A stretch of DNA of 64,000 bases from Mesotaenium endlicherianum (GCA_009602735.1 WELA01009486.1:62001-126000), one strand, 5' to 3'; positions 11,962 to 23,193 are shown, counted from the first letter of the stretch. Notes: generated by a model from the sequence alone, not told the origin. Translations and numbers: made by a program.

Positions 11962-13220
11962 TGTAATGAATCAGTTCATTATTTATTTAATTAATTGCAT
12001 ATATAAATATAACACTAAATAAGTATTATGTCAGTATACTCACATGTGCGAGTTCATCTAAATGAATGTATGTCGATGTAATGCGAGTTTACTTACTTTG
12101 TCAAGAATGTCAGCAGGATGACTTTTGTATCACAGTGTAGTTTGCTGACTTGTTGGGAAGGTCAGCAGGATGACTTTTGTATCATAGTATAGTTTGCTGA
12201 GATTTTTATATCAGTTATATATAGGATGTAATATCAGTAGGTTGACATATAGTAAGCTCTCCTCATATTAGTCAGTATACTTAGCTTCAGTACGCTGAGG
12301 ATAGATACATTCATTTAGATTATTATTTGTAGATTGGCACATGTGACCGTAGTATACTGAAAGTCGGAAGGTCAACTGAGATTCGGTAAACCGATGGCCT
12401 ACCAGTATGGTTAACTCCTGGGTGGGCGGAGCCGTCGTCAGTCAACTGAACAGTTAGGACTTCAGTCAACCGACCAATTAATATGGTCGTTATACCTAGA
12501 TCCGAGGGTCCCAACTTAAGGGGTTTCCCACGAAACGGCGCAGCTTGCGCCGTGGTCAACCAGGTGGTCACTAGGTACATAGCAGGCTGGGATCTCGTGG
12601 TCCCTCATTCTGGACAGTAGGCTTTACAGTCGGATTTCTACTTGCAAATCATGTGTGCACTTTTGGGTTCGTTCTAATGACCAGCCTTCACGGAAATTAA
12701 CATGGTTGCTTTGTCTGCGCTCCAAATGGGACGAACTAAGACGTTTCGGAAAGGTCTTGTGAAGATGCATCCGTTGCCGTTGAGTTTGCTCAATTTAGAG
12801 TAGTATTGGCAGAGTTATGCCCTCTGACATTTCAGGGTCACACAACGGACAGATTCCATGGTTTTGCACTTAAGTCAGTGGGATGTGTTTTAGCTACATT
12901 ATGGTCATCTGAATGAGAGCGCCTTTGCTGTTCAGTCCCCTGATGCTGTGCATGTGCTATACATGCTTGCATGCCTGGTAGGCAAGAGGCCATGAGTTTC
13001 TAAAGGAGAAGCTCTAGTCCTCAAGCTCGCCTCTTTCTTGTGCCTTGTATTCGCGTGCAACTATGGCACACTACGATGAGTGAATCAAGGGTTATAGATT
13101 AGTAAACGGAATTCATTATAAGGGCGAAGATCGCTCCCTGATTTCACACGCTTCCACCTATCTTTGATCTTTTATATTTCAATGAAATATATTAACCTTG
13201 AATAAGCAAGATTCATTTCA
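11962..13220 (+). repeat. Complete family C LTR, plus strand
   Basis: 1259 bp, starting TGTAATGAATCAGTTC and ending GATTCATTTCA. The middle holds a block (about 12376-12470) clearly related to the family B LTR, including the GTTAAC-centred hairpin CCTACC ... GGTGGG. It is the only C LTR here without insertions. Confidence 0.85.
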
Positions 13221-13234
13221 GTGGTATCGGAGCT
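13221..13234 (+). promoter_or_regulatory. Primer-binding site of the inverted C fragment
   Basis: GTGGTATCGGAGCT directly after the LTR, matching the initiator-Met tRNA type used by the other families. Confidence 0.75.
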
Positions 13235-13945
13235 AAGTCCTTCTTGAATGTCCGTGCTCGTCTTCTTTGTCTCAGGAGGTAAGTGTGTGACGCTTACTTG
13301 TGTGGTATGATGAGTCTAGGTGGAGCTTGGGGAAGTGTATGATGTAGAGCATTGCACATCCTGTCCAGGATCCTTCCACTTGCTCACCTAGTGTGTCTCC
13401 AGGCTCAATGTACTATGCGGCATACTAACTTGACTTTCCTAGCCTCTTGTGTACAGATCCACGCATGGAGAAGCCTAAAGTGGAGGCTTGATGGACGAGG
13501 TGTCTGCAAGCATCAAGGGCAGCCTCAAGGGAGTTGCATCATAGCAAGCTGGATATGACTCATCTTCCTCACTTGATCACAGTCGTTGTGTGTTGTTATA
13601 TGCAATCCACGGCTAGTATAGAGAGGGGTGTGCACTCCAGCGGTGCTAGAGGACTTGTTAGTCTGTTGTGCTAACCCTTCGGGTTTAAGCTTGTTGCTTT
13701 GCAAGAGACGTACCTCTCTCATTATGTGTGTGGTAGCTAGGTTGAGGGAGCTTGGGTATGGCTGCATGTGTTGAGCAATTGAGACAGTGCGTGCACACAT
13801 GATTTACTAACTTAAGTTTCCAAGTATGGATTACGACAGCTTTTCGTCGCCACGGTCCAAGTGCACTACGTCGTCCACAAGCTTTAGCATGCTGCAACTT
13901 CTATGAGCAGAGGCTTCCACAGCAACAATGGCATCCTACAGATAC

Positions 13946-15500
13946 AATGGGCAAACTCAGTATAGCTCGAAACTAAGTTCCTCTCTGGAGGCACATACAT
14001 GGCACCTATTGCAATTGCAGCAAGCACTTAGCAAGCCGATAACAACAGCGTGCATAAATCATTGGTAAGACTTTCGCACTGTAACCCCAAGCTAGCAAGA
14101 AGAATGTTTGTGCATCAGACTGAACAAGATCAGTCAAGCCATGCATTGCGAGAACGTCTATAATGTCGATGGTCTCTTCTGTCTTTACTTAGGTGTGCAT
14201 AGTGAATCTATTACAGCAGGGCCCAATTTACACATGCTCTACGGTATGCTAATGGCAATCCACTACCTCTAGCACCCGGGATGCAAATTCCATGCACCTG
14301 ACGCATATGCCAATGCACCTTGCATGCTACCTAGCATGCGCCTTTAGCGAGCTCAGTTAGCTGCGAGGCCGGCAGAAACTTAGCACACTGCTAATATGCC
14401 CAGATCGTCCCTATGACAAAGACACAGACCTCCTTACACTTGACCAAGTGTACAGGTGGTATCCAAAACATATAAGCAACTTGACCTAAGGCAAGTAGTC
14501 AAACTCCCTCCAATATCCACGTTGACTTCCCATACATCACTCAACACATTGTACAGACCTAAGTCTCGATATGCTGATCTGTAGCATGGCAACACCCAGA
14601 GCTCATTTAACTCAAGCACTCAAAGTACTCATTGTCCGCGGCTGCTCTCGGACCCTTAATAAACCATGCAAGGTAAAAGCGAGTCAAGGAAAGCCCTTGC
14701 GTTCATAAACCCAAGCCCTTAACCCCTTTAACCACATTAGGTCAAATAATCCAGCAGGCGGACTTAACCTAAGTCAGCAATCACATATGAGACCCGCATT
14801 CATAAACCTCAGCACACTAACTAAACCCATCTTAAGCTTAAACCCCAAGCTCCTGCAATCCCATCAATTACCACAAAGCACCGTCTAATACATAGCATTG
14901 AAGCTCAAGCTAAATACCCTAAGCCTTCCAGCACACATCAATGTGGCAAACGAGAGGAGCACACAATGTCATAGCCACGGTTGGGAATAGAGGGTATCTG
15001 TAGGATGCCATCGTTGCTGTCGAAGCCTCTTCTTATAGAAGTTGCAGCATGCTGAAGCTTGTGGACGACGAGGTGCACTTGGACCGTGGCGACAATAACC
15101 TGTCGTAATCCATACTTGGAAACTTAAGTTAGTAAATAATGTGGGCACGCACTGTCTCAATTGCTCAACACTTGCAGCCATACCCAAGCTCCCTCAACCT
15201 AGCTACATATAATGAGAGAGGAACGTCTCTTGCAAAGCAACAAACTTAAACCCGAAGGGATAGCACAACAGACTACAAGTTCTCTAGCACCGCTGGAGTG
15301 CACACCCCTCTCTATACTAGCCGTGGATTGCATATAACAACACACAAAGACTATGATCAAGTGAGGTAAATGAGTCATATCCAGCTTGCTATGATGCAAC
15401 TCCCTTGAGGCTGCCCTGGATGCTTGCAGACACCTCTTCCATCAAACCTCCACTTTAGGCTTCTCATTGCGTGGATCTGTACACAAGAGGTTAGGAAAGT
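13946..15500 (-). other. Family C internal region, middle to 5' part
   Basis: No coding motif is visible. 14985-15500 is the reverse complement of about 13430-13945, the right arm of a large inverted repeat that continues beyond the E insertion at 31563. About 1 kb (13946-14984) is unpaired. A perfect 8-bp stem, TACACTTG/CAAGTGTA, stands at 14435-14452. The last five bases (AAAGT) are the left TSD of E. Confidence 0.55.
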
Positions 15501-16435
15501 TGTGACGTTTTTGCTTTTCGAGAGGATCTTTCCTCGGTATTCAAGAAATATTTAATTCAAGCGGGAGGAAAATCTGTATACTTGTGGAAATTGACGAATA
15601 CTCGAAAGAGCGAAAGTGAAAACTAACGTAGAATGTGTGCTTGTGAGAGTTGCACTCACAATGACTCTGCAGGTATTTATACCTGCACAACATGAGGCAC
15701 TGGAGTGCTTCGAGTCACCACCTAGGGCACTGGTTCATGTTCAACGAAAATGGTCGAAGGGACGTGTCCCATTCGGCCGAATGCTCGAAACGCGCAGTTG
15801 GCCGTTTGGAGACTTCTCGACGGTTTCCAAAAAACCGTTTCGCGCCAAACGGGCGTTTTCGCGTTCTCGCGACTTTCCGAGAAAGTCGCGATTGATCGCG
15901 GAGTCGCGTACACATGCTTTCGTCATGAACCGGTAGTTCAAAAAGCTACTTTGGCCAATCGGTTAGGTGTGAACGTATCAAACGAAGGTTCGAATCCGCT
16001 CGGATGCAAAGCAACTTTGCATATTTCGTTTCGTTTGACTTTACGACTGTTTGTTCGTATTAATGATACGACAGTTTCTTCGTATTACGACTAATTGTAA
16101 CCCGAAATCTGTGATTGTCCATAATTCATAATAATGACAATCAAAATGACTTAATCAAACAATGATTAATTAAATTATCATCTCATAATTATTCAAAGTA
16201 ACTATATGAATAATTATGTCGTACTTTTGCGAAGTAGTCGAATTACGTTACGACGCTTTTTGCAATAGTATCTCGGTCGTTTCGCCTATCGACCGGGAAT
16301 TAATCGGCACACGTGTGTGGCGAATAATTCAATGTGATGCAATCATTTATCAAATAACTTATGATAAATAGTATAACTTATTTTAGGTAATTGGGAAAAC
16401 GTCCCAAATACGCCTAAAAAGCTCAAATCGTTACA
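15501..16435 (-). repeat. E 3' LTR
   Basis: 935 bp, antisense, TGTGACGTTT at the left edge and ATCGTTACA at the right. It contains a perfect 10-bp hairpin, CGCGACTTTC-CGA-GAAAGTCGCG (15868-15890), and a nearby ACGGTTT/AAACCGT stem. Several frames stay open through this GC-rich block, but I see no protein family there. Confidence 0.92.
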
Positions 16436-16473
16436 CTCCTCCCCCCTTAAAAGAACTTAACGTCCTCATTAAG
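16436..16473 (-). promoter_or_regulatory. E polypurine tract with AGGA-loop hairpin
   Basis: Sense reading: stem CTTAATG, loop AGGA, stem CGTTAAG (one G-U pair), then a purine run TTAAGGGGGGAGGAG and the LTR start TGTAACG. The loop is identical to that of A1, with an unrelated stem. Confidence 0.72.
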
Positions 16474-16571
16474 CGTACGTCTTTTAAGTCGTAGATGTGT
16501 TGATACTAGCCTTGACTAGCAAAAAACACTGGTGAGCGATTGGACTATGCATCATCACAGTGACGGACCGA

Positions 16572-17563
16572 TTACTTGGCCGCGTCTCTTTTACGTTTGT
16601 TCCATGGCTTACGAAGAGCGCTTGGTAGCACACTTGCCTCGGCGCAGAGCTTTTGAGCATCAGCCCATTGTAACCAATATTGTTGGACCAGGTCCTTACA
16701 ATTAAGTAGGATTTTGTCCTGAGGTTCGTACAAGTTCCAACTAGAATCGTAATCTAGCCACTTTATCAAAAGCTCCACGCGTGGAGGTTTATGACGAGTG
16801 TAGCGGTGTCCTAAGACATCCTCTACATCCCAGGCCTTATCATCATCGGCGAGTTCCAATTCCGGTGCTTGTGGCTGATAGCGGCCATTGGACCTAAACA
16901 GCTTCAGTAAACTGACATGGAACACAGGATGCGTTCGCCCCATGGATTTAGGCAAATCCAGTCGGTATGCATCAGGTCCAACCTTTGCAATAACGATAAA
17001 AGGGCCTACCCAGCGAGGCAGAAGCTTGCGCTTTCCTGGGTGCTTGAGTTGGAGGTTTTTAGTTTGCAAAAATACTTTATTGCCAACTTGAAAACTTAAC
17101 TCAGTCCTGTGCGTGTCAGCAAACTTTTTCTGCCGATCTCGAGCAACGGCTAAAGCCAGCTTCGCGTTTTTGTGCACCTCTTGAAGAGAATCAACAAATG
17201 TGCGTGCACTTAGTACTCTCATGGTTGACAGCCCCGCCTCAGCGTAAACGACACGCGTGAGAGGAGTGTGCGGATGTCGCCCATAGTTAAGGAAAAATAG
17301 AGTTTCCTTAACACTTTCCTGATAAGCATTATTAACTGCGAACTCTGCGAGGATTCACATAATGCCTAAGGAACTGTTGCAGAACGCGGTTCATTCGTTC
17401 TGTCTGACCATCGGTGTGAGGGTGGAAGCTAGTTCACATCTTAAGTTTCGTGCCGAAATGCGAACAAACTTCCTGCCAGAAGTGGCTCGTAAATCTACTG
17501 TCACGATCACTTATGATTTCTTTCGGCATGCCATGCAACTTGAACACGTGATCTACGAAGAGA
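16572..17563 (-). pseudogene. pol: E pol, distal part: integrase core end and chromodomain
   Basis: The 216-codon frame 16572-17222 holds the integrase C-terminal module (VGNKVFLQTKNLQLKHPGKR, GPFIVIAKVGPDAYRLDLP, HPVFHVSLLK). A chromodomain follows (WDVEDVLGHRYTRHKPPRVE, LLIKWLDYDSSWNLYEP). Up to 17563 the end of the catalytic core can be made out. Chromodomains steer integration toward particular chromatin. The rest of pol lies across B1 at 26074-29135. Broken. Confidence 0.85.
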
Positions 17564-17689
17564 CGTGCTGTAATGAATCAGTATATTAGTGGATATAATA
17601 TTCATTTTCATATAATGGTTAATTAACTTCAGCCTGCTGAACTTTAACTAATGGTCAGTCTGCTGGACTTTACGTAATTATCAGTTTAA

Positions 17690-17727
17690 TGACTCAGCCG
17701 GAAGCAGCAGGCTGAAGTCCATATAAG
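17690..17727 (+). promoter_or_regulatory. Candidate B LTR promoter: TGACTCA motif and TATA-like box
   Basis: TGACTCA (bZIP-type site) followed about 30 bases on by CATATAAG. Both recur in most B LTR copies. Their role as the element promoter is inferred from position in the LTR. Confidence 0.4.
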
Positions 17728-17899
17728 TCAGCTTGCTGACCCATTCTTTGACAGCCAGCTGACTTCCGTACTCGGTAGCAGCAAACTGCCTTGACTTACA
17801 CCTAAGTACGATATGCTACATGAATGGCCAGATGACATCCCTATGATGGATGGCTATTCCGGATGATGGGAGATGGCGGTGGATTTGGTTAACCGAGGT

Positions 17900-17928
17900 C
17901 CTACCAACGTGGTTAACTCCCAGGTAGG
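17900..17928 (+). promoter_or_regulatory. Leader hairpin with palindromic GTTAAC loop
   Basis: Stem CCTACC (17900-17905) pairs with GGTAGG (17923-17928), and the loop contains the self-complementary GTTAAC (17912-17917). It is retained in B and C LTRs; one C copy has a G-U pair in the stem. It resembles retroviral dimer-initiation hairpins, but that role is speculative. Confidence 0.35.
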
Positions 17929-18288
17929 CGGTGCCATCGCACTGACCGTTGAACAGTAAACTCATTCCATGTACATATGCTAGGCATTGCTCTCGAGTTC
18001 GGCATTCGGAAAACGAGGCCAACTCTCCTGTACAGCTTACTGAGAGAGATCTGAATCCAAGGCGAGAAGCCATTGATGCGCACTGTCTCTAACCTTGCTT
18101 ATGTATGAGTTTACTGATTTGCATTATTGATGCTAGTTTACTCGCATTTGACTTACGAGTATTATTCACTGCTAGTGTATTGTCCTTTGCCGTTTAACCA
18201 GTTAACGGAAATTACCATAAAGATTACTTGCTGATATAAAGATCTTTATTAATTGTTAATCGCTTATTTGGTAAGTCGATTCATTTCA

Positions 18289-18302
18289 GTGGTATCGGAG
18301 CA
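18289..18302 (+). promoter_or_regulatory. B1 primer-binding site
   Basis: GTGGTATCGGAGCA follows the LTR directly. Initiator-Met tRNA type. Confidence 0.8.
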
Positions 18303-18322
18303 GTTATCACAGTCTTCTTTGT

Positions 18323-19810
18323 ATGGTAAGGACAAGGTCTCAAACTAGCAACTCCCGAGACATGGAGAACCAGGATAAAGAGAATGTCAAAAACCAGGCG
18401 GAAAGCCATGTAGCAGGAACCCGTACCTATTCTGAAGCAGTAGCAGATACTGCAGCTAGAGAGGCTGCAGATGAGGCAGCTGCTATTGCCGCAGTCACAG
18501 CTCAGCAACCTGAGGAGGAGAGAGCCAGGCTAGAAGCTGAACAAGTAGCAAAGGCCGCTGAAGATACAGAAAGGAGGGAAAAACAGCCAGCTGACGAGCG
18601 CACGGTCGAGGAACTCATGGCATCAAGGGCCAATGTTCTGAACCCACCTCCTGCTGTACAACTCAATGTACCCCTAGGTCAAATACGTGACCGGCTGAAT
18701 ACGGCAGGAATTGCTGCTGCAGGGGCGAGAGAACCTGTTGAGGACATTACTCAGCGAGTAGAGGTCAATGCTGCTGCTGCATTTGCTAATCTACCACCCC
18801 AAAGTGTAGACTTGGGAGCATTGTTCGTTCAGATGCAGTCGCAAATGGCGACCATGTATCAGTCCCAGCAGGAGGACAAAAGAATCATAATGTCCCTACT
18901 CCGGGACAGAGACCAACTGGGGTCTCACACCACTAGTGGTGGTGGCCGAGGGCCTAGTAAGCCCAAGCCGAAACCTCCCCAGGAATATGATCCTGAGGGA
19001 AACAAAAAATATTACCTGATCAAGTTTCTCGCGGATGTTGAGCAGTGGCTGGAGAACTACCCAGAACTGCAAGATTACGAGAAGGTCAGGCACACCGGTG
19101 CGCTACTGAAAGGCAGTGCCGCAGACTGGTGGCTTTACTGGAAAGGAGAGCGTAAGGCTCAGCAACTCGGTGACCCTACGTGGGTAGAGTTTGTCGAGAA
19201 GTTGCATGAGAAGTTTGATGTCATCAACCAGCAGGAGAAAGCTATCTATGCGATGATCTCCCTGACACTGAAGCAGACCACTTCAATTGCTGAGTTTGCT
19301 CAGAAGTTCCAGGAGAACATGATGAAGCAGCCAGACTTGCAAAAACGGTATAGAATAGCATATTTCAGGTATGGCTCGAAATCCGAAGTCTCTGGTCATT
19401 TTGCTGAAAAGAAGTATGAGAAACTGGCTGACTTGATCCAGGATGCCGATGCCTGGGATCAGCAGCAGTTCAATCACAAGCGCCAGAGTAATGCTTTGGA
19501 GTCTAAGATTGTCAAAAAGCCCCACGGTTCCTACAATGCAATTGAAGGAGACCAAGCTGAGGATAATCAGGGTGATGAATATGAGTATGAGTACAATGCT
19601 ATTCGGTCTAGANGGGCTAGAGGTAGAGGTGGGTCCTCTTGAGGCGGCTATGGAAGGGGTGGTGGTAGGACTAAGCCGAGACCATCCTCAGCAAAATCCA
19701 CTTGCTACCATTGTCAGCAGAAAGGCCACTACAGAGAACAGTGTCCAGTCAAGCACCTGCCCAAGGTCGAGAGAAAAGACCAGCCTTTAAAAGACAGCAA
19801 CAGTCAGTAA
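18323..19810 (+). pseudogene. gag: B1 gag
   Basis: Starts [10 protein letters not shown] 34 bases after the LTR. The N-terminal third is Ala/Glu-rich and probably helical ([16 protein letters not shown]). The middle has the capsid-like region with [11 protein letters not shown] and [15 protein letters not shown], typical of the retrotransposon gag family. The basic Gly/Arg-rich tail leads to a CCHC knuckle, [14 protein letters not shown]. The B3 copy of the same gene is open for 492 codons, which gives the family's normal length. An N at 19613 falls within the tail. Gag forms the cytoplasmic particle and binds the element RNA. Confidence 0.88.
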
Positions 19811-19827
19811 TCCAGTCTACTGACTGT
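19786..19827 (+). promoter_or_regulatory. -1 ribosomal frameshift signal between gag and pol (family B)
   Basis: The slippery heptamer T TTA AAA (19786-19792) is in phase with gag. Then come a 7-base spacer and a perfect 10-bp stem, ACAGTCAGTA (19800-19809) with TACTGACTGT (19818-19827), loop of 8. The gag stop codon lies inside the hairpin. The pol frame is -1 relative to gag. The same arrangement stands at 44289-44330 (B3), and with one stem mismatch at 35934 (B2) and 52684 (B5). Heptamer-spacer-hairpin is the classic -1 frameshift layout. Confidence 0.8.
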
Positions 19828-22800
19828 GAGGATGCTAGAGATAGTGAGTCGTCACTAGCTGCCCTCGTAGCAGGTATTATGGGTCCTGCTGAACTNGATG
19901 GGTCCTGNGGTATTATGGGTCCTGCTGAACTGGATTCACTATGCATGCCTGACAACCAGATAAAGGAGACCATCAGCAATATAGACGTCCAGAGAGTGCA
20001 CACTCTGGATGCTCTTGTTCCACCTGATGTCCAACATTTCTTTGCTACGTCAGGAGAACAATGCGAAAGTCAGGAAAAGACAGTCCCCCCTATCCTACTG
20101 CATTGCATGATTGCAGGTAGGAAGGTGAGGGCATTTGTTGACGGAGGGACGTCACATACTTTTATCCACAAGGACTTAGTTAAGCGGCTAAGGCTGCCTA
20201 CTGTCACCCAAGGGAATAGAAAAATATTCCTTGGAGATGCCTCAAGTATCCCGGGAGGAGTCATAACCAAGCCTATTGAGGTCCAGTTAGGTTCTGGCAT
20301 TGCAGTTCTAACTGAAACGCTTACATTTGAGGTACTCAACACTGGCTTTTATGATCTCGTGCTAGGCAGGTCCTGGCTTAATAGACATCAAGCTGAAGTG
20401 TGTTGGAGCAGAGGTACAGTTAAAGTGAGAGGAGCCAGCGATGGGCAGCCTAACTTGGCACCCACCAGTGCTCTTCCTCTTGTCCTGTGTGGATGGCAAA
20501 TGAAGGAAAAGAAGAGGCTTCCAGAAGGATGCAAGTTGCTGAATGCAATGGAGTTCGTCAAAAGCTGGAACCAGAAGGAAGACATAATGTTCTGTCTGCT
20601 GCTAAGAGAGGTACCTCCTCAACTCGAAGAATTGGTTGAGAAAAAGGTACGCCCTCCGGAGCACCCTACTGCTGCAAACATTGTTGCTCAGTACACGGAT
20701 GTGTTCAATATGCCTCCAGGACTACCCCCTAAGCGGGAAGTAGATCATAGGATTGATTTATTACCCGGGAGTCAACCACCCTGGCAACGCACGTATAGCT
20801 TGTCTTATGTGGAGAGTGAGGAGTTAAAAACACAGATTGCAGAGCTGGAGGAAAATGGTTACATTACTCCCAGTAAATCACCGTACGGCGCAACTATCCT
20901 ATTTGTTAAGAGAAAGGATGGCAGTATGCGGATGTGTGTGGATTACAGAGCCCTGAACAGAATTCCAGTAAAGAACATGTATGCTTTACCCAGAATCGAG
21001 GACTTGCTTCGTACCCTGTCTGGTGCTAAGGTGTTCAGTAAGATAGATCTCAAGAGTGGTTATCATCAAATCAGAATTGCTGAGGGGGACGAACACAAGA
21101 CTGCCTTCCGCACACGTTATGGCCACTATGAATTCAACGTGATGCCATTTGGACTGACTAATGCCCCTGCTACCTTCATGGGTGCTATGAATGACATTTT
21201 CAGACCTTATTTGGATAAGTTTGTGCAAGTTTTCCTGGATGATATTTTAATTTTCTCTAAAGATGAAGCTCAGCACACTGAACACTTAAAGAAAGTGCTG
21301 GACACTCTGCGGAAAAACCACTTCTATGCTAAAATGAGCAAGTGTGATTTCTTTAGGGAAAGTATTGAATTCTTAGGCCACGTTGTCAGTAAAGAGAACA
21401 TCAGTGTGGATCCTAAGAAAGTCCAGACCATAAGGGACTGGCCAGTACCACAGTCTGTCTCTGAAGTTAGATCCTTCCTCGGGTTGGCTAACTACTATAG
21501 GAGATTAATTGAGAATTATTCCACAAAGGCCAGTAAACTGACTGACCTTACTAAGAAAGACATCGGGTATGTGTGGGGGGAAGTGCAGCAGGCTGCCTTC
21601 CANGGAGGAAGTGCAGCAGGCTGCCTTCCAGACCCTTAAAGATGCCCTTTGTTCAGCCCCAGTGCTAGCCGTGTATGATCCCAGCGAACCGGTGCAGGTG
21701 GTTACTGATGCCTCTGACTTTGCCATGGGTGCTATTTTGTTGCAGCCTGCTGACAAAACCACAAAGGATGGTAAGGTACGGCAGGAGTGGCATCCTGTGT
21801 TGTATGAGTCTATGAAATTTAATCCAGCGGAAATTAATTACTCAGTGCATGATAAAGAGCTGCTAGCTATCATTCATGTACTCAAACAGTGGAGAGCATA
21901 CTTACATGGTAAAGCTTTTAAGGTGATTACAGATCATCTAGCTCTGACCCACTTTCAGAAGAAGTCCAAGCTGTCGAGGAGGGAGAACCGCTGGAGCCAG
22001 ATGCTGGAGCAGTTCCAAGTCCAGATCGACTACAAACCAGGGAAGTTGAATCCTGCTGATGCACTCTCTAGAAGACCTGACTTGCAAGAAAGGAACTTTA
22101 GTCAGCATGCTGTAGATAAAGTCCTGTGTGCACTCACTTCACTAAAGGTGAAAAAGTCCTTCCTTGAACAACTTAGGAAAGCCTACCTTTCTGACCCAAC
22201 ATTTGAGCCCAGCCCCACTACTGGTGTGTGTCGTGCTACTGCACTCGGGTATAAGCTCAAGGGAGGGGTCTGGGTGTCTGAAACCACTTCAGGCAGGCTG
22301 AAGCTGGTCATTCCTAATAACTTGGAAATAAGGTCTCTCTTACTGAGTCAAGCTCATGACAGTCTCCTGGGTGGACATTTGGGGCAGGCCAAAACTGTTG
22401 GCAAACTAGCAAAACATTATCATTGGGAGGGGTTACCCCAGGAGGTCTTGAAATATGTCAAGTCTTGTGACCAGTGTCAGAGTAATAAGTCTCGGCACAC
22501 ACCACCTAGAGGTCTCTTGCAACCGCTCCCCATCCCAGCTGGACGCTGGGAAACTATATTCATGGACTGGATGGTCTCACTACCAAGAACTGCCAATGGG
22601 CATGATTCAATACTGGTAGTTGTGGATAAATTGACATAAACCTGCACAAGGCCCAAGAAAACCAACAAAAATACGCTAATCAACACCGTCGGGAACTGAC
22701 ATTTTCCAAGGGGGATTTAGTCAAACTGCATTCTCAGCACCTGTACCTCCCTGGTGTGGTCAAGAAAAAGCTTGGCCCTGTCTGGGTCGGTCCATATTCG

Positions 22801-23166
22801 GTGGTACGTCGTATCGGTCAGAATGCCTACAAACTGAACATGTCAGCTGAATACAAGGGTCACCCGATCTTTAATGTCTCCTTCCTGGAACCATACATCA
22901 AAGGTGATACACTGTTCACAGGTTGGTTACCTGTCCAACCGGGACTAGTCCCCGCTGTCCGGGACGGCGACCCTGAGGAATATGAGGTCGATGAGATTTT
23001 AGATGCTCGCTCGGTCCGTCGATTGTCTAAATATGTCATGAAATACCTCATTCGATGGAAGGGTTACGATGCCTCTGGGGACACTTGGGAATTTAAGAAC
23101 CACTTGACCAATGCCAAAGGGGCGTTGAAACGGTTCCACCTCCGGGCCGCTGGAGTCCCTTCATAA
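19811..23166 (+). pseudogene. pol: B1 pol: protease, RT, RNase H, integrase, chromodomain
   Basis: Protease motif [15 protein letters not shown] is near 20130-20180; the DGG form is shared by all B copies and so is a family trait. Reverse transcriptase follows, with [19 protein letters not shown] near 20900 and [10 protein letters not shown] near 21230. RNase H starts [16 protein letters not shown] near 21700. The integrase zinc finger, ending CDQCQSNK, is near 22460, followed by part of the catalytic core. The C-terminal part has GPVWVGPYSVVRRIGQNAYK and a chromodomain (EYEVDEILDARSVRR, YLIRWKGYDASGDTWEF, near 22975-23130). Broken in a few places; single Ns at 19896, 19908 and 21603 mark assembly joins. 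Confidence 0.9.
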
Positions 23167-23193
23167 CTGTCATTTCAGTTGACACGGGAAGGT

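Larger units (their letters stand above)
11962..13945 (+). mobile_element. Inverted fragment of family C: LTR plus first 725 bases of interior
   Basis: Plus-strand C LTR (11962-13220), PBS and 5' interior up to about 13945. There similarity to the minus-strand arm (14985-15500 continued at 31563-31774) stops. The LTR edge joins the surrounding C interior exactly at its TG terminus, and no second LTR or TSD is visible. It may be a truncated insertion of a second C copy, a self-integration product, or a repair product. Confidence 0.65.
17569..18288 (+). repeat. B1 5' LTR
   Basis: 720 bp, TGTAATGAATCAGTATATTA to GATTCATTTCA. U3 has two imperfect tandem copies of a TCAGYCTGCTGRACTTTA motif (about 17626-17676), then TGACTCA and a TATA-like box. 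The same LTR occurs at 25346, 32536, 33306, 45819, 50688 and 58560. Confidence 0.93.

Noticed and set aside
10174-14950. Protein-coding genes in the C interior
   Set aside because: Only short unsupported frames; no gag, pol or host motif. It behaves as the non-coding interior of an LTR element.
15616-16094. Overlapping ORFs in the E LTR (and 30728-31053) as genes
   Set aside because: They are open on both strands in several frames over the same GC-rich block inside an LTR, which points to composition rather than coding.
21580-21640. Genuine tandem duplication in B1 pol
   Set aside because: The repeat is centred on an N and fits an unmerged contig overlap.
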